NCBI GenBank assembly: GCA_029531795.1
Contig: JAPEIS010000001.1
Span: 372,001-436,000 of the forward strand
Source: Sclerotinia nivalis
Taxonomy: Eukaryota > Ascomycota > Leotiomycetes > Helotiales > Sclerotiniaceae
Direction of reading: 5' to 3'
DNA length: 64,000 bases
Shown here: positions 47,434 through 59,400 of the stretch, piece by piece
Layout: every line of letters begins with the position of its first letter
How positions within the stretch are numbered: the first letter of the stretch is position 1
Notes under the pieces: model-generated
Seen by the model: only the letters and a program-made list of their open reading frames with translations
Database searches by the model: none
What the model was told of the DNA's origin: nothing
Program-made: the position numbers and the translations under genes

Positions 47434-48404
47434 CTATTGATGACGAACAGTATAATTCGTGTCTGGCAGGTACAGATGCCTGTTTGCTCCCTTAGCCGTC
47501 AAAACCACCATTCTGATGACACCTCCGGAACTCCCGTCCCATTTAATAGCCTCCTGCAATGCGCCCTTGACAAAATCAACAGCATCAGCCTCTTCCATAC
47601 CCTCCTTCCAGTTCGCATCACAGTATCCGTAGATATATGTCGAACCAGATCCTCCAATAGCATAAGATTGCTTGTGTAATGATCCTCCTAATGGGATTGA
47701 GTAAACTTGACCTCCGTGTCGTTCATCCCAACCAGCAATAATCAAACCGGCACTAAATTCGAATTAGAATGAGAAAACCGCGTTGAACTCTATTCATACC
47801 TCAGTTGATCCTTGTTATCGTAGCAGAGTTCCTGGAACATAGCTGCAGCCGTTTGTGTAGTTGGTGTTTTGCCATTCAAAACTCCATACATTCCCAACTG
47901 GTAATGAACAATATCCGCAACAGCTTGAGTATCAGCTGCAGACCCTGATCTACAACACCAAATTGTATCATGAACTTGGGTGAGTTTGTCCGTAACTCGA
48001 TTTGCGATATATGCTCCGGTTGTTGTTCTACTATCCGCACCTGTTCAATCCACCCATCAATATTTGTTATACCCCGCAGATTGTGTTTCAAGAGAACTGA
48101 CCTAGAATGACACCATCCTTAAAGTTTATGGCCATACTACAATGAATGTCAATGCTGCTCTTGATCGATTATTGTTGCTATCGTGGTCTCAAGGTTTCTT
48201 ACATGGAGGTTCCTAAGCTATCATATCATGTCAGTAAAGCTCAAAACAAAGGGCGAATTATCTTACTTGACTTCTCCCTTCTTCAAACGATCCATATCGA
48301 CATGAATGCCATCTTTATAAAGCTCCCGTTAGTTTCAACTTTATTGGGGGCTGAGTTGGACGCCCAATACCTTCGTTCAACATTCCTGTGTTTCCAAACT
48401 CCAT
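47434..48404 (-). CDS. pre3: 20S proteasome catalytic subunit beta1 (PSMB6/Pre3)
   Basis: The caspase-like active subunit of the proteasome core. Six exons (48404..48371, 48312..48267, 48217..48203, 48136..48102, 48040..47800, 47752..47434) join to 229 aa. Exon 3 is only 15 nt and carries the LGTS part of GEVNLGTSIMAINF, including the catalytic Thr that becomes residue 1 after autocleavage. Then come [20 protein letters not shown] with the conserved Asp, [22 protein letters not shown], the run [12 protein letters not shown], and [17 protein letters not shown] near the end. These match yeast Pre3 closely. The propeptide is short (about 28 residues). The last residues differ from yeast, so the stop is slightly less sure than the rest. 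Confidence 0.96.
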
Positions 48405-49008
48405 CTTGAAAGTTCTAATATTGGCCTTGTTATATTTGGGATATGTAGAAAGACAAATGCGAATCGTTAGTCGTTATGTTCGCTGAAAATGGAAAATGAG
48501 CTACCAATTTGAAGCTCTCGAACAGGCAGATCTTAGACGCGAGGCAAGGCAAGCAAGCGCGGAGGTGATGCAGATCACGTGGTGATAATGATTTGAGCTT
48601 GGCGGCTATTCCCGTACCTCAAGTCGCCGCCGTTCCCGGTGAGCTGTTAGGTATGCCTTTAGAAGGGAGCTAGTAAACCCCTAGTATACATAAAGCTTCG
48701 TAGCCTCATAATTTTAAAAAAGAATAAATATATGCGAACTATTTGCTATTTACAATTTATACAAATGGATACCCTGACAACTTCCATTGGAATTTCCCTA
48801 CCTATTCCAATTTATATAATAATGCCCACTACTCAACGCCATGCTTTGATAGTTTAGCTACCCTCGATTCCTGATCTTACATGGCCCGGATAGCACACAA
48901 GTAGACCTGCGGCAAGCTCCTGCACTTCCCTCTTTCGCACTGCATCCAGATAAGCTTGCTCTGGACCAGACCCAATTCCTTCTGTAAATTTGCGCTCAAT
49001 GACATGTT
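48405..49008. other. Spacer between beta1 promoter and Erv2 3' end
   Basis: About 0.6 kb. It should hold the beta1 promoter, with TTGGCGGC at 48599-48606 (GCCGCCAA on the sense strand) and further GCCGCC at about 48624-48631. A minus-strand frame at 48866-49027 is open but begins inside the Erv2 terminal exon in another frame. Confidence 0.5.
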
Positions 49009-49793
49009 CTAACCTCCTCGAGTCAAACTACAGTCACGCTATTAGCATCATCTCTTCAATAATACCCTCAAGCCCAGTGAAAACCTACCCTTCCTTATCT
49101 AACTCCAACGGAGTGAACCCTTCTCCTTCTCCTTTCTTAACCTCCGTTTTTCCCTCTCCAGCCTTCCCCGGCTCCCCATCTTCCGCACATCCACAATCAT
49201 AAAAGTCCCCAATCTTACTACAATCAAATATTTCCTTCTTCAACCTCTTATTAACCTCATTATGGACATGACAAGCCCATGCCGCGGCCGTACTCCTCGT
49301 AGCAACCTGCGGCGGATATTTCTTTAACAGCCCTTGGAAATGGCGAGCGCAGTCGCCACATGGATAGAGGCGTGCAAAGAGATGGATGTAAGATTTCAGA
49401 GCCGAGCTATCTTCTTCTGTGGGCTTATCGGGGAATTTTGCCATCATCGTGTGTAAGACTTTCCAGGCTGCGTGACCGAGTTCTGCTCTAAAAGGGCGAG
49501 GATCGTTAGCAAGTACAAAAATCAAGTCATTTCAATGACATTTTGCAAACCCGGCGCACATACTTCAAAGTAGCATTTTCCAACTTAGGGGCAGTGGCAG
49601 CTCCATGAAGGACATTATTATCGACAAGAATTGGTGTTTTATCCAAGGGAAATTCAGCATTATAATCACTCTCTGTGCCATAATCTATGGCTCTTGTTCC
49701 ATGATTTTGATTGCGAAATGTGAGTACAAAGAATATGCATAGGAAAGCCGCTACAGCTAATCCCGCAAGGGTAAAATGAGGTTTCCGAGCCAT
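49009..49793 (-). CDS. erv2: FAD-linked sulfhydryl oxidase, Erv2 type
   Basis: Erv2 makes disulfides in the endoplasmic reticulum using molecular oxygen. Three exons (49793..49564, 49487..49089, 49027..49009) give 215 aa. Residues 9-27 are a hydrophobic signal anchor (LAGLAVAAFLCIFFVL). The ERV/ALR domain starts near residue 78 with ELGHAAWKVLHTM. The active-site pair is YPCGDC (Cys120, Cys123), followed by ARHF, WACHVHNEVNKRL (FAD-contacting His and Asn) and the pair in FDCSKIGDFYDCGC. The last exon is just 19 nt and encodes LTRGG after KEG, an ending seen in other fungal members. A short Glu/Lys/Gly-rich linker separates domain and tail. Its start is 671 bp from that of the aminotransferase gene, pointing the other way. 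Confidence 0.94.
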
Positions 49794-50464
49794 ACTGTTT
49801 TGTGTTCAGACAAGTATGCGATCCTGTATTGATGATTATGATATGGTTGGCTGACTGTGCAGATGAAGGAAGGCCGATTTTACGATAGAGCTCGGCTCCG
49901 AATATTGGGTAAGGTTGTTCAATACGTCAGCAACAAAGGACAAAGCAGAGGCAGCAACTGAAAGTTAATGAAAGTTGATGAATGTTAATGAATGTTAATT
50001 GTTTAGTTGAGAAAGTGAGCGAAAAAGAAAAAGATAAAGAAATCCGAACATTCGATAAAATCATTCCAACTTCATAGAACTTCATCCCTCAAATAAATTA
50101 ATTCCAAGATTCTTATTCGCCCGAACCGATTGTTTCATATTCATCCAGAATCGCCTTCTAATTGGTTATAAAGGTTTTCGGAACAACGTCTACCTTTCCC
50201 CACTCCATCCCATTTAGTTGGGTCAGGCACATCCCGGAGCATCATTCATCCCTTCCATCACCCCGCGTTCTCCGAGCTCGGAAGCATAAAATATTTTTGA
50301 GCTTGGCTGATGACTGTATGAATACCTTTCCCGAGGAGAAAGTTAAAAGATTTATTAACAATCTTGAATCCTATACATCTTCAAAAGTCGGTGTGCTACT
50401 TTAACATTCCAAACCTCTTGAGTTTTTGAGCAATTCTTCATCACAACAACTTTCAACCTTCAAT
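49794..50464. promoter_or_regulatory. Shared divergent promoter of Erv2 and aminotransferase genes
   Basis: 671 bp between two start codons that face away from each other. It contains a GTTAATGAA-like repeat at about 49970-50000. An 80-codon frame at 50162-50404 is probably leader sequence, as it has no domain and stops before the aminotransferase start. Confidence 0.6.
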
Positions 50465-51849
50465 ATGGCATTCCCACCACCTCCCGTCAACACAATCGAC
50501 TGGAGCGATATTGGCTTCAAATTCCGTGAAGGTACTGAGAAATTCCAGCTCCATTTGCCAATGACTCGACCCAATGCTCCAACCCAAGCCTTTCAAGAAT
50601 ACTAACATACCGCTTCAGTAAATGGCCACATCGAATCTCATTACTCAGTAAAAACCGGCAAATGGACACCTCCAAAATTCATCACTGACCCTTACCTCCG
50701 CCTCCATGGCATGTCTCCCGCCTTAAACTATGGACAGCAAGCCTACGAAGGCATGAAAGCATTCCGCGCTCCTGGCGACTCCTCCATAACTATATTCCGC
50801 CCTACCAAAAACGCTGCTCGTCTCGCCCACTCTGCAGAATTCATTTCTGTTCCTCCTGTTCCTGAGAATATTTTCATGGACTGTGTACATGCTGCAGTTT
50901 CTCTAAATGCAGAATATGTACCACCTCATGAAACAGGCGCTGCTATGTATATCCGTCCTTTGATTTTTGGATCTAGTGCTCAGTTAGGATTGAATCCCCC
51001 AGAAGAATATACTTTCTGCGTTTACGTCCTCCCAGTTGGTGTCTACCATGGTGTACACCCAGTTAAGTGCTTGATTCTTGAAGAATTCGATCGTTCTGCA
51101 CCACATGGAACTGGAAGTGCGAAAGTGGGTGGAAATTATGCGCCTGTATTGAGATGGAGTGATAAAGCAAGGAATGAAGGATATGGTATTACATTACATT
51201 TGGATAGTCAAACACGCAGTGAAATCGATGAATTTTCTACCAGTGGATTTATTGGTGCAAAGAAAGAGGGAGATGACGTTACATTGGTAGTACCGGATAG
51301 CAAGAACGTTATTGCCAGTGTAACATCTGATAGTATTTTGGAAATTGGAAAGAGTCTTGGATGGAAAACAGAAGTTCGCTCGGTTAGTTATTTCCTGTTT
51401 TTTCCATTTATCTTTAGGGCCTTGTTCTCATCGTTTTACTTTTCCTGTTGATTATTCCCCGTAACTTTTTCCATCTTGCATTCACCACTTCCACCTCCAA
51501 CCACCCATCTTCCATCACACGCATACTAAGCTTCTTCTAGATTAAATACGAAGAACTACCCACCTTCACCGAAGTAATGGCTGCCGGCACTGCCGCTGCC
51601 CTCGTTCCAATCCGTTCTATAACTCGTAACTCCGACTCCAAAACCACAGAATATATTCCCTCATCCTCCGAAGAGCCAGGCGCTATCTGTGAAAAACTTC
51701 TCACCACCCTCAAAGGAATCCAATCTGGAAAAATTAAGGATACTTTTGGCTGGAACAAGGTTGTTGAAAAGTTGGACATTAAAGATTTCACCACTGGCGA
51801 AACAAATGGTACGAATGGTTTGAATGGAAATGTTGATAAATTGCCTTGA
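50465..51849 (+). CDS. Branched-chain amino acid aminotransferase (class IV, PLP)
   Basis: Moves amino groups between leucine, isoleucine or valine and 2-oxoglutarate. Three exons (50465..50531, 50619..51382, 51541..51849) give 379 aa. Signature runs are LNYGQQAYEGMKAFR, FRPTKNAARL, YIRPLIFGSS and GSAKVGGNYAPVLR, where Lys191 is the likely PLP lysine, followed by EIDEFSTSGF. The C-terminal part has PTFTEVMAAGTAAALVPI, the phosphate-binding end. The EFSTSGF form in place of the usual EVGTMN is found in the fungal subgroup that includes TOXF-like enzymes, so the substrate could be broader than the three standard amino acids. No mitochondrial target signal is seen, so it may be cytosolic. Confidence 0.93.
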
Positions 51850-52487
51850 TACAGTAATCCTGTATGATCTCGATCCTAAAATAGTCAAAAAGAATGGTAA
51901 TGGCGTTTTGATATTAGCATTTATACTAGTTTTTCTAAATGGAATTAAAATTATCGATTCAATCCAGACGCTAAAATGTAAAAGTCCTCTTTTTCGGTTC
52001 CTCGATCTATAGAATCTAGCCGAGAATTGCTAGTAGAAATAACCTTCTTACATCCAACTCCTTACTTCCAAACCATGGTATATCCATCCGATCCGCTCAA
52101 ATGGCTCCGCTTATATCATCTTTTTCCCCCAAGATACAAGCCGTAAATCAAACTGCAAACTCGACACTCCTTCGAGCAAACTGCAAACTACAAATTCATC
52201 CATCTTCCGAATTCTAAATCAACAAAAGGAAGGAAGAAAAGGAAAAAAAAAAAAAAACCTTAGATTAAGTATATCTTTCCATTACTGAAACAATTATCCG
52301 TATATAATAACCTCGCAACCATCAAATCCCTTCTTCCCCCTAACATCTCCCTCTCTTTCCCTCTCCCTCTCCTCTCTCTTTCCTTCCATCTCCATCTCCA
52401 TCTTCATCTCCATCCTATCCACTCATTTCCTTACTACTATACTAATCTCGCTATACTAATCTCGCTATATTAATTCTTAATCCCTAA

Positions 52488-52535
52488 CCATAACCATAAC
52501 CATAACCATAACCATAACCATAACCATAACCATAA
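52488..52535. repeat. (CCATAA)8 hexanucleotide array
   Basis: Eight perfect CCATAA units, preceded in phase by one CCCTAA (52482-52487), the standard fungal telomere unit. The array is therefore a one-base variant of telomeric repeat at an internal site. Confidence 0.95.
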
Positions 52536-52659
52536 CCAACCTTCATCCCCAATACATCCACTTCCCCCTTTCACCCTTCATCCGTCCATCTACATTTAAT
52601 TCCAAGAACTTCTTTCTTCCTCCTCCTCCTCCTCCTCCTTCTACATCAAGACACTAAAC

Positions 52660-52710
52660 TAAATAAATAAATAAACAAACAAACAAACAAACAAACAAAC
52701 AAACAAATAA
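52660..52710. repeat. (AAAT)n/(AAAC)n microsatellite
   Basis: Three or four AAAT units switch to about nine AAAC units and end with AAAT. Confidence 0.93.
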
Positions 52711-53184
52711 TCCTAACATAATATTCGCGTAAAATAAGATCGATCTAAAAAAACAAGTAGTCCACTCATTCATTCACTCATTTATTACTCATCAACTCCT
52801 ACACCCATACAAGAACCATCCAACCAAAGTAAACGCTGCATGCTGTATCTATCCAACACACGATTCCACAGAAAATCAAAAACTTATTTGTAATTCAGGA
52901 TATCTAAAAACCAGACTAAGTATCATACTATATCATGTCATATATTTACTAATAGATAATTCCGATGGTCAATTAACGTATACTTCATTCTCATTCCTCC
53001 CTTCAATCCAAAAGCAAAAAAGCCCAACAAAAAAAACAAAAAAGTACGCCCTCGCTATGCCTACACCTTGTGATTACCATTCATAAAAATCATCTAGATC
53101 ATCATCTTAATGTATCCTTTCCGATAAAATAACCTTTGCCTCTCCGGCTCTCATTTATAGAAATATAATATTAAAAAAAACTTT

Positions 53185-56100
53185 CTAAGATAACTGAGCG
53201 AGCTTTTGTAAAGCTGTCAAGACGCCTATGCGAATGTTAGTAACCACTTTCATAAGCATCATTGAAGGATACATACCAGTAACTCCTTGTGTAAGTGTAT
53301 ACCCAGCTTCAGTATTCCTACTACCCAAACTAACAGTTGTAACACTGTTAATCTTCTTTTCTCTACCTAAATCATTGGCCCATCGAAAGATAACTTCATC
53401 ATCTCTACCATCACCTATCACTAGTAAGAAATCAACAGGAGAAGTATTTTCAGCATCTGGTGACATTTCTTTCGCAAGGCCTTCGAATATCTTCATGGCA
53501 GCTGTGCCCTTTGACCAATCAATTGGTTCTACTGCTACAGCTCCTATGATAAATGTCAATAGTTTCCTTGCAACGTAAAAAACCAGGAATACATACCTTC
53601 AACAGTAATTGCCCTAACTCTTTGCTCCTCACATGCATCGTTGATGTGACTTGCACAGTCACCCGCTTGTCGAGTTGCCGTTTCGAAATCTTCTGCGTTC
53701 TTGTAATGGAAGATCAAGCTACAATGTCTTGTCTCAATCCATGATCCTGGTGTTCGTTCGGTATAATATGCCATGATGCCTTCTACCGAATCCTTCCACG
53801 CTCGCATCTTCTCAGGATCGGCCATTTCAATCCAATCTGAAGTTCCAAATTGTTTGAGGAAACATCCATTTTCAGCAATTAGACCAAGACGTGGTACCCT
53901 TTTGAATAAACGGTCGAGTTCTTCTGGTTGTCTACTAGACATTACGTATACTGTATTTCTTTCATCTTGCAGGAGATCATTAAGAGTATCGATTGTGCGC
54001 TATATATTGTTAGCCTTCACCCAACATCAAGGATTTTAATATTACTCACTTGCGGGCTGGTCAAGATGATACTGCTTGGGGATCCCCATGATGCCAAAGT
54101 TCCTTCATAATCAATGATGAAAAGCCTGCGCTCTGATTTCTGATACTTTTGACCAAGCATATTAATTGAGAGACGCGGAACTGCTGTGGTATCTCTCTTA
54201 TGCTGTTCATCATAGGCTTTGCCAAGGCGATTAAGGAATTCATTAAACCAATGCTCTCCAGTATGGTGCATGACAGCTGCATGAAGTTTCTTGAATCGTT
54301 CTTCTTTTTCTTCGTCCTCCATTTCCAAGGCTTGTTTAATTGCATCAGCGCATTGACGATAATCCCAAGGATTTACAGAAAGTTCATTGCCACCAAAGAT
54401 GGAAGAACTACCAGTAAATTCACTGAGAATAAGAGATCCATGCTTGTTGTGACCTTCAAACTTGCCATCTTGACAAAACAAATACTCATGACATGTTAAA
54501 TTCATTCCTTCACGCTGACTAGCGATCATCAGAGCATCAGCGACTGTGAGTAGAGCCAAATATTGAGGGTAGATGATATCTTGCTTGAGATAGACGACTG
54601 GTTGATAAGCAAGATTGGCCCATGAAGAGTTAATTCTAGTAACAATATCTGAAACGGTGGCATCAAGTTCGGAATTTTCCGTGGTAGAGGTTGCTACTTG
54701 AATAAGAACAACTTTGTCTCGCCATTCAGGATACTTATTGAGAAATAGCTCATACGCCTACAAATGAACGAGATTAGTACTTGTCAATGGAGGACTGATT
54801 ACAATTTTTTTCTCTTGAAGAAGACTTTAGAGGTCCAGAATAGAATAAATTGAAAACTTACCAAAAGCTTAGGTCGCACACCTCGTACATGATCTAACTT
54901 GTCTCGTGCCACAATGAGCTTCTTGCCACGATATCTTTCTTGCATCGTGTTCAACCAATGAGTAGCTTTAGGGTCCGCACGATTCATATCCAGAGCAACA
55001 GGATCAATTCCAATTGCGAGATTAATAACATCGATGAATCGATCCTCAAGTTGAATGCCATCATTTGTGGCTTCAACCATTAAAATACGGCTGCATGTTT
55101 GCAAGAAATGGCGTGCATACTCTTGAATTTGGAATCCAATGAGATTTGCTCCCAACATACCCTCGAGTAATTCCTTACGAACGGCCAGGCATCGGAAAAC
55201 CTCCGAGGATGGAAATGCAACATGAAGGAAGAAGCCAATTTTGGCATCAGGAAGCTTCTTACGGATCATTGAGGGTACCAATAGGAGATGGTAGTCATGG
55301 ATCCAAATCACATCACCTCTCTTCCATTCCTTAACGATTTTATCTGCAAAAGCTTGATTTACCTTGACATAGTAAATCCAGGAGTGATCCTCGTAAGCCT
55401 TGCTTTTAGGGTTATCCGGTATTTGGTAGTGGAAGACAGGCCACAAGATTTGCTTGCAGTAATGTGTGTAATGGCCGTCGAAATCGCTATCCTTACAAAA
55501 AACGGTTGCGGAATCGTACTCTGTAGCCATGCGATCGTCAATATCCTGTTTTTGTCGACGTTCGAGAGCATCAGTGGGCATTCCTAGTGTACCAACCCAA
55601 ATCTTATCCTCAAGATTTCCACTTCTAACTGCAGCTTGAACGGCATTTCTTAGACCGCCGTTACCTTGCTCGGCTGGTTCAACTTCCCATTCGGCATTTG
55701 CGAAAACTCTATCATGGCTATCACTCCGTTTGTATTGTGGTTGGCGAATCCCAGCGCTTCCAAGAAGTTCTGCCTTCTCCTTCATCTTATTGTGCTTGAG
55801 GATATCTGCGGGAGGGGGAGAACTAGCCCGGGATCGTGGTTGGTTGAACGTCTTTCCTGCACCCCATGCCGGTGAGTGAGGATCGCTGGGCGCGATTACG
55901 GAGAGCTGATTCTCTTGTATGGTTTTTAGGTCTGGTATATCGGTTTGAGCAAAAAATTGTTCGTGATCAACATCGTGTATTGGTGTTGCTGGGGGTGTAA
56001 TATCTCTCTGATGACCGAAAAGACTAGGCTTGCCGGTAGTATCGATTTTGGTGGTAGTCCTTCTAGCAACGACTGGACGTCCCGAGCGGGAAGCATTGGA

Positions 56101-56451
56101 CTTGGAATCTGGGTGGATATTGGATCCTCTGGTAGGGGGACGAGAATTGGTTGAAGGGAGTTTGAAGTTGATTGTGTTTGGGAGAAACCTACGAGGAAAG
56201 CAGATACATCAGCTTTTGTCATTATGAAACCCCGCAGCTGAAAAGAAGTCTCTAATTCCTACGCCTGCTAGATTAAACAACAAACATTGCAGATCTCTGA
56301 GGATATGCTTGAAGCTACAAACCGGTGCTTGGCTGTAGCTGTGATGTGATGCGATGCGATGCTCGAAGAAAATAATATAACAGGAGGCTGTCTAGCACCC
56401 AAATGTTTAAGAGAGAGAAAAAACTCACAGGGAGACCACAAAGACTGTCAT
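53185..56451 (-). CDS. tps3: Trehalose synthase complex regulatory subunit (Tps3/Tsl1 type)
   Basis: Large subunit of the complex that makes trehalose, a stress and spore reserve. Six exons (56451..56429, 56188..54862, 54757..54050, 53999..53597, 53543..53277, 53225..53185) give 922 aa. Exon 1 encodes only MTVFVVSL. A disordered leader of about 130 residues follows. The glycosyltransferase-20 part runs from about 150 to 640, with VWVNQAF-like YVKVNQAFADKI, DVIWIHDYHLLLVPSMIR, GFFLHVAFPSSEVFRCL and REGMNLTCHEYLF. The phosphatase part begins FIIDYEGTL (666-671) and continues with VMSSRQ, RLGLIAENGCFLK and VIGDGRDDE. The canonical DxD of active phosphatases is DYE here, so the phosphatase is probably inactive, as expected for a regulatory subunit. 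Confidence 0.93.
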
Positions 56452-59400
56452 GATGAATGTTCTGAAGAGACTTTCAAAAATGGAGCGGCAGAATGAAATT
56501 CAGTATAAAATATTTTGAAAACTGATAATTGCGCAACCATGAGCTATGTGCTTTGTGTGTATTGTAGCTTAGAAGTTTCTGTGTCTGAGAGCAAGTTCGA
56601 ATGAGGGGCAGTAAATAAGTGGGGCAGATGTGTTTCGGCAGGATAGTATTCAATTCGGAATTCGATTTTGATATAATAAATTTTCCTTGTGAGATGAGAA
56701 TAGATAGAAGAGCGCAAGTAGTGTTGTGATATGGTAGTCAATAAAGTAAAGGTTTGTGAAGGGGTGGAGCTGTATTTGAATGTTTGACCCGTTAGTCAAA
56801 TATTTCCCCAGAACGTGTTGAAGGATGGGTAATGGGTAAGTTTGAGGACAAGGGTGTTGCCGGACCAGTAGGAGAACAGAAGAGTATGCTTTGTTCAAAT
56901 AACTTACAACGTAAAACTCCTGCAAAGTGGGTAGATGTGTTCTATTCAGGATGGGGAAATGCGGGATGTGTGGCTTGCTTTGAAAGAGGTTAAGCAAAAA
57001 GATGAGGTATTGTGGATTGTGGATTGTGGAAGGAGGAGGAGGAGGAGTAGGAGGGGTAGGAGGAGGGTATATGTTCAGTACTAGTAGCTTAATGATTGAT
57101 GTTGAAGTTGAAGTATCTAGGTAGGCAGATCGATAGATAGATATTCGGAAAACGAAAGAGAAAATGTTGGAACCTTTTCGTAATGTTTGTTATCGATGGT
57201 AATACATATTGAAGAAGCTTTTCTTATTATATATAATAATTTCCCTCATGAAACAATTATCTCATAGCCGGAGCTTTTTTTCCATTGCCAAATTTGCATC
57301 CATTAAAATTTACGTCAGGCACATGGGAATTCCAACAAATGACATGGATTTACGCAAGGTGAATCCAAACATCCCGCTGCGTCTTTTTTTCTTTATTCCT
57401 GCCCTGTTTGTTGTCTTTCTCGAAAGTCATATTTTATGGTGTCTTTTTAGTAACCTCACTGTTCAATATCATATCTACATCCAATGATACTAATGAAGGT
57501 ATACTACTTTTAATTGTTACAAGCTTTTTGATGTTAAGTTAGTATCATGGAACTATACTTCCAAGGCCTTCATACTACGAATAGGCTATATAGGTCTTGG
57601 ATGAAGTATGTGCTTCATCAGCTACAAGCCTACAACAGCTCAACCAGTCGGATATTATTCTTTAATACTTCTAGCCAATCCAACTACATTTATGGACCTT
57701 TGAGCCACCAAACTTTAATTTGTAACCCCTCTTTCCAACCACGCCACTGAGTCTCTATATGTTTCCGACTCGTGTTGACCTTCATCCCACATGCTGAAGT
57801 TATAATAAACTCATCAATGTAAGTCGGTAGAACTACCTATTGGCACCACGTCTGTCACACCTTTTCTCCTCCTCCATTGATTTGACCGGAAAGAGAAAAG
57901 AACATTCATAAGACGCATAAGACGCTTAAGACATAAGACGCATATTTTCCTTCCTTGACTTCAAACTTACTTCCAAGGCAGTGTTGCACATCAAATGAAA
58001 ACTTGGCGCTTTAACGAACACCTAAAAGTCTAGAACATATGGAATGTGCACCGATCTCTTCAGCCACAGCTTGATCACTACAACCCCTAACATCTAAGTT
58101 TAAAGCTAAGCTGTCTCTGCTTCGCTCTGCCTCGCTCTGCCTCGCTCTGCCTACCTAGTACGAGGACACCAACTTTAATCAACCACTCACCAACGTCCTT
58201 ATAAACGCGTGCTTTCGTATGCTCCTTCCAGTTTCTAACCACACACGAATATCAATGTGAATAATCCCTCCAATATCACACGATTAATTCCCGCTTTGTC
58301 AGTACAGCATACACCAATTCCTGAGCCGGGTTTTCCCGAGCAATTCCTTTGCCTAATTGGGGCGGTGATTAGATCCGTTTTGATTTTTGATTGCATGATC
58401 TACAAAATCTATTGCCTTGTTTAGAACATGCCTTGTTTAGAATATGGGGAAGAGTAATATCCATATCAAAAAGAAGGTCATCTCCATCCATTAATGAGCG
58501 TTGGGCAAAAACCTATCACATTTCAGAAATTTACTGCACGAACCGGCCCGCTTGTGATGATCTGATCGCTATCGTCGCCAATCCCCTCATTGCTAATTGA
58601 TCCGAACTTATCTCCTTGGACACCATCTCAATCTTGATATCAAGGATTCATGGTTACACGATGAGTCAAGATCCCAGCAATCTGAACTCTCTTTCAAAAA
58701 TCGAAAGAACAAGAATAGAATCCTTCTATGCAGTGATGGAAACGCAATGTAACACGATCTATCGAAATATGCGAATACAACTCTTATCAATCCATCATAC
58801 CGGTAACTACTGCAAAATACCATTTTTGCTGCCTAATGTCAATTACGGCGCACATGGTGATTTGCAGACCCGCGGAAAACTAACCATACAGCCATATCAA
58901 ATGGAAAACGTTGTTTGGGAAGTTTTCAAGTTTTGATGTCGTATTCATAACCATCGAGACCTGCCCGTCACACGACATGGCCAAGTCCGGAGCACATGAT
59001 CTCGATGACACTTCGGACCTGTGGATGTGGAAGTAACCTTCCGGCAAGATACTACACACAACTACAACTTGAGTGATTAAAGTCTCAGTCAAAACGCTTA
59101 TCGATATCACACCATCGAGGTTGAATAAAGATTTATTTTGCCATTTAGCCAGTGTCAATAGTTCCCTTCAGAGAGCCTCGAAGAGACGCAAGAGGAAGGA
59201 AGAGCTGAGTTTTACGCGCAAATCGTTATACATTGAGAAGTCTTATTGTACAACTTTACGTTTTCGATATCCTCGACAGCCTTATTTCGAGTGAGATTAG
59301 AGAGCGATAGAGATTAAGACGATGACGGGCTCACCGTTGAGCTACCAATCTTCTGGCTCAAATTATTAACGTCTTATCGGCAACTGGTTCCGGTAAATTT

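Larger units (their letters stand above)
51850..53184. other. Convergent repeat-rich intergenic region
   Basis: About 1.3 kb between 3' ends. It holds pyrimidine-rich runs (52330-52420), a (CCATAA)8 array, a TCC run at about 52618-52639 and an AAAC/AAAT tract. No gene is supported. Confidence 0.65.

Noticed and set aside
48866..49027. Minus-strand frame after the Erv2 gene (about 53 codons)
   Set aside because: It looked coding, but the Erv2 join that ends in LTRGG uses the same acceptor in another frame and fits the family; no second start or exon was found.
50162..50404. 80-codon frame upstream of the aminotransferase
   Set aside because: Lies within the expected leader; no domain and no splice path into the aminotransferase gene.
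58391..59294. Plus-strand frames of 69, 106 and 73 codons
   Set aside because: They do not join by plausible introns into one product, and no recognised motif is present.
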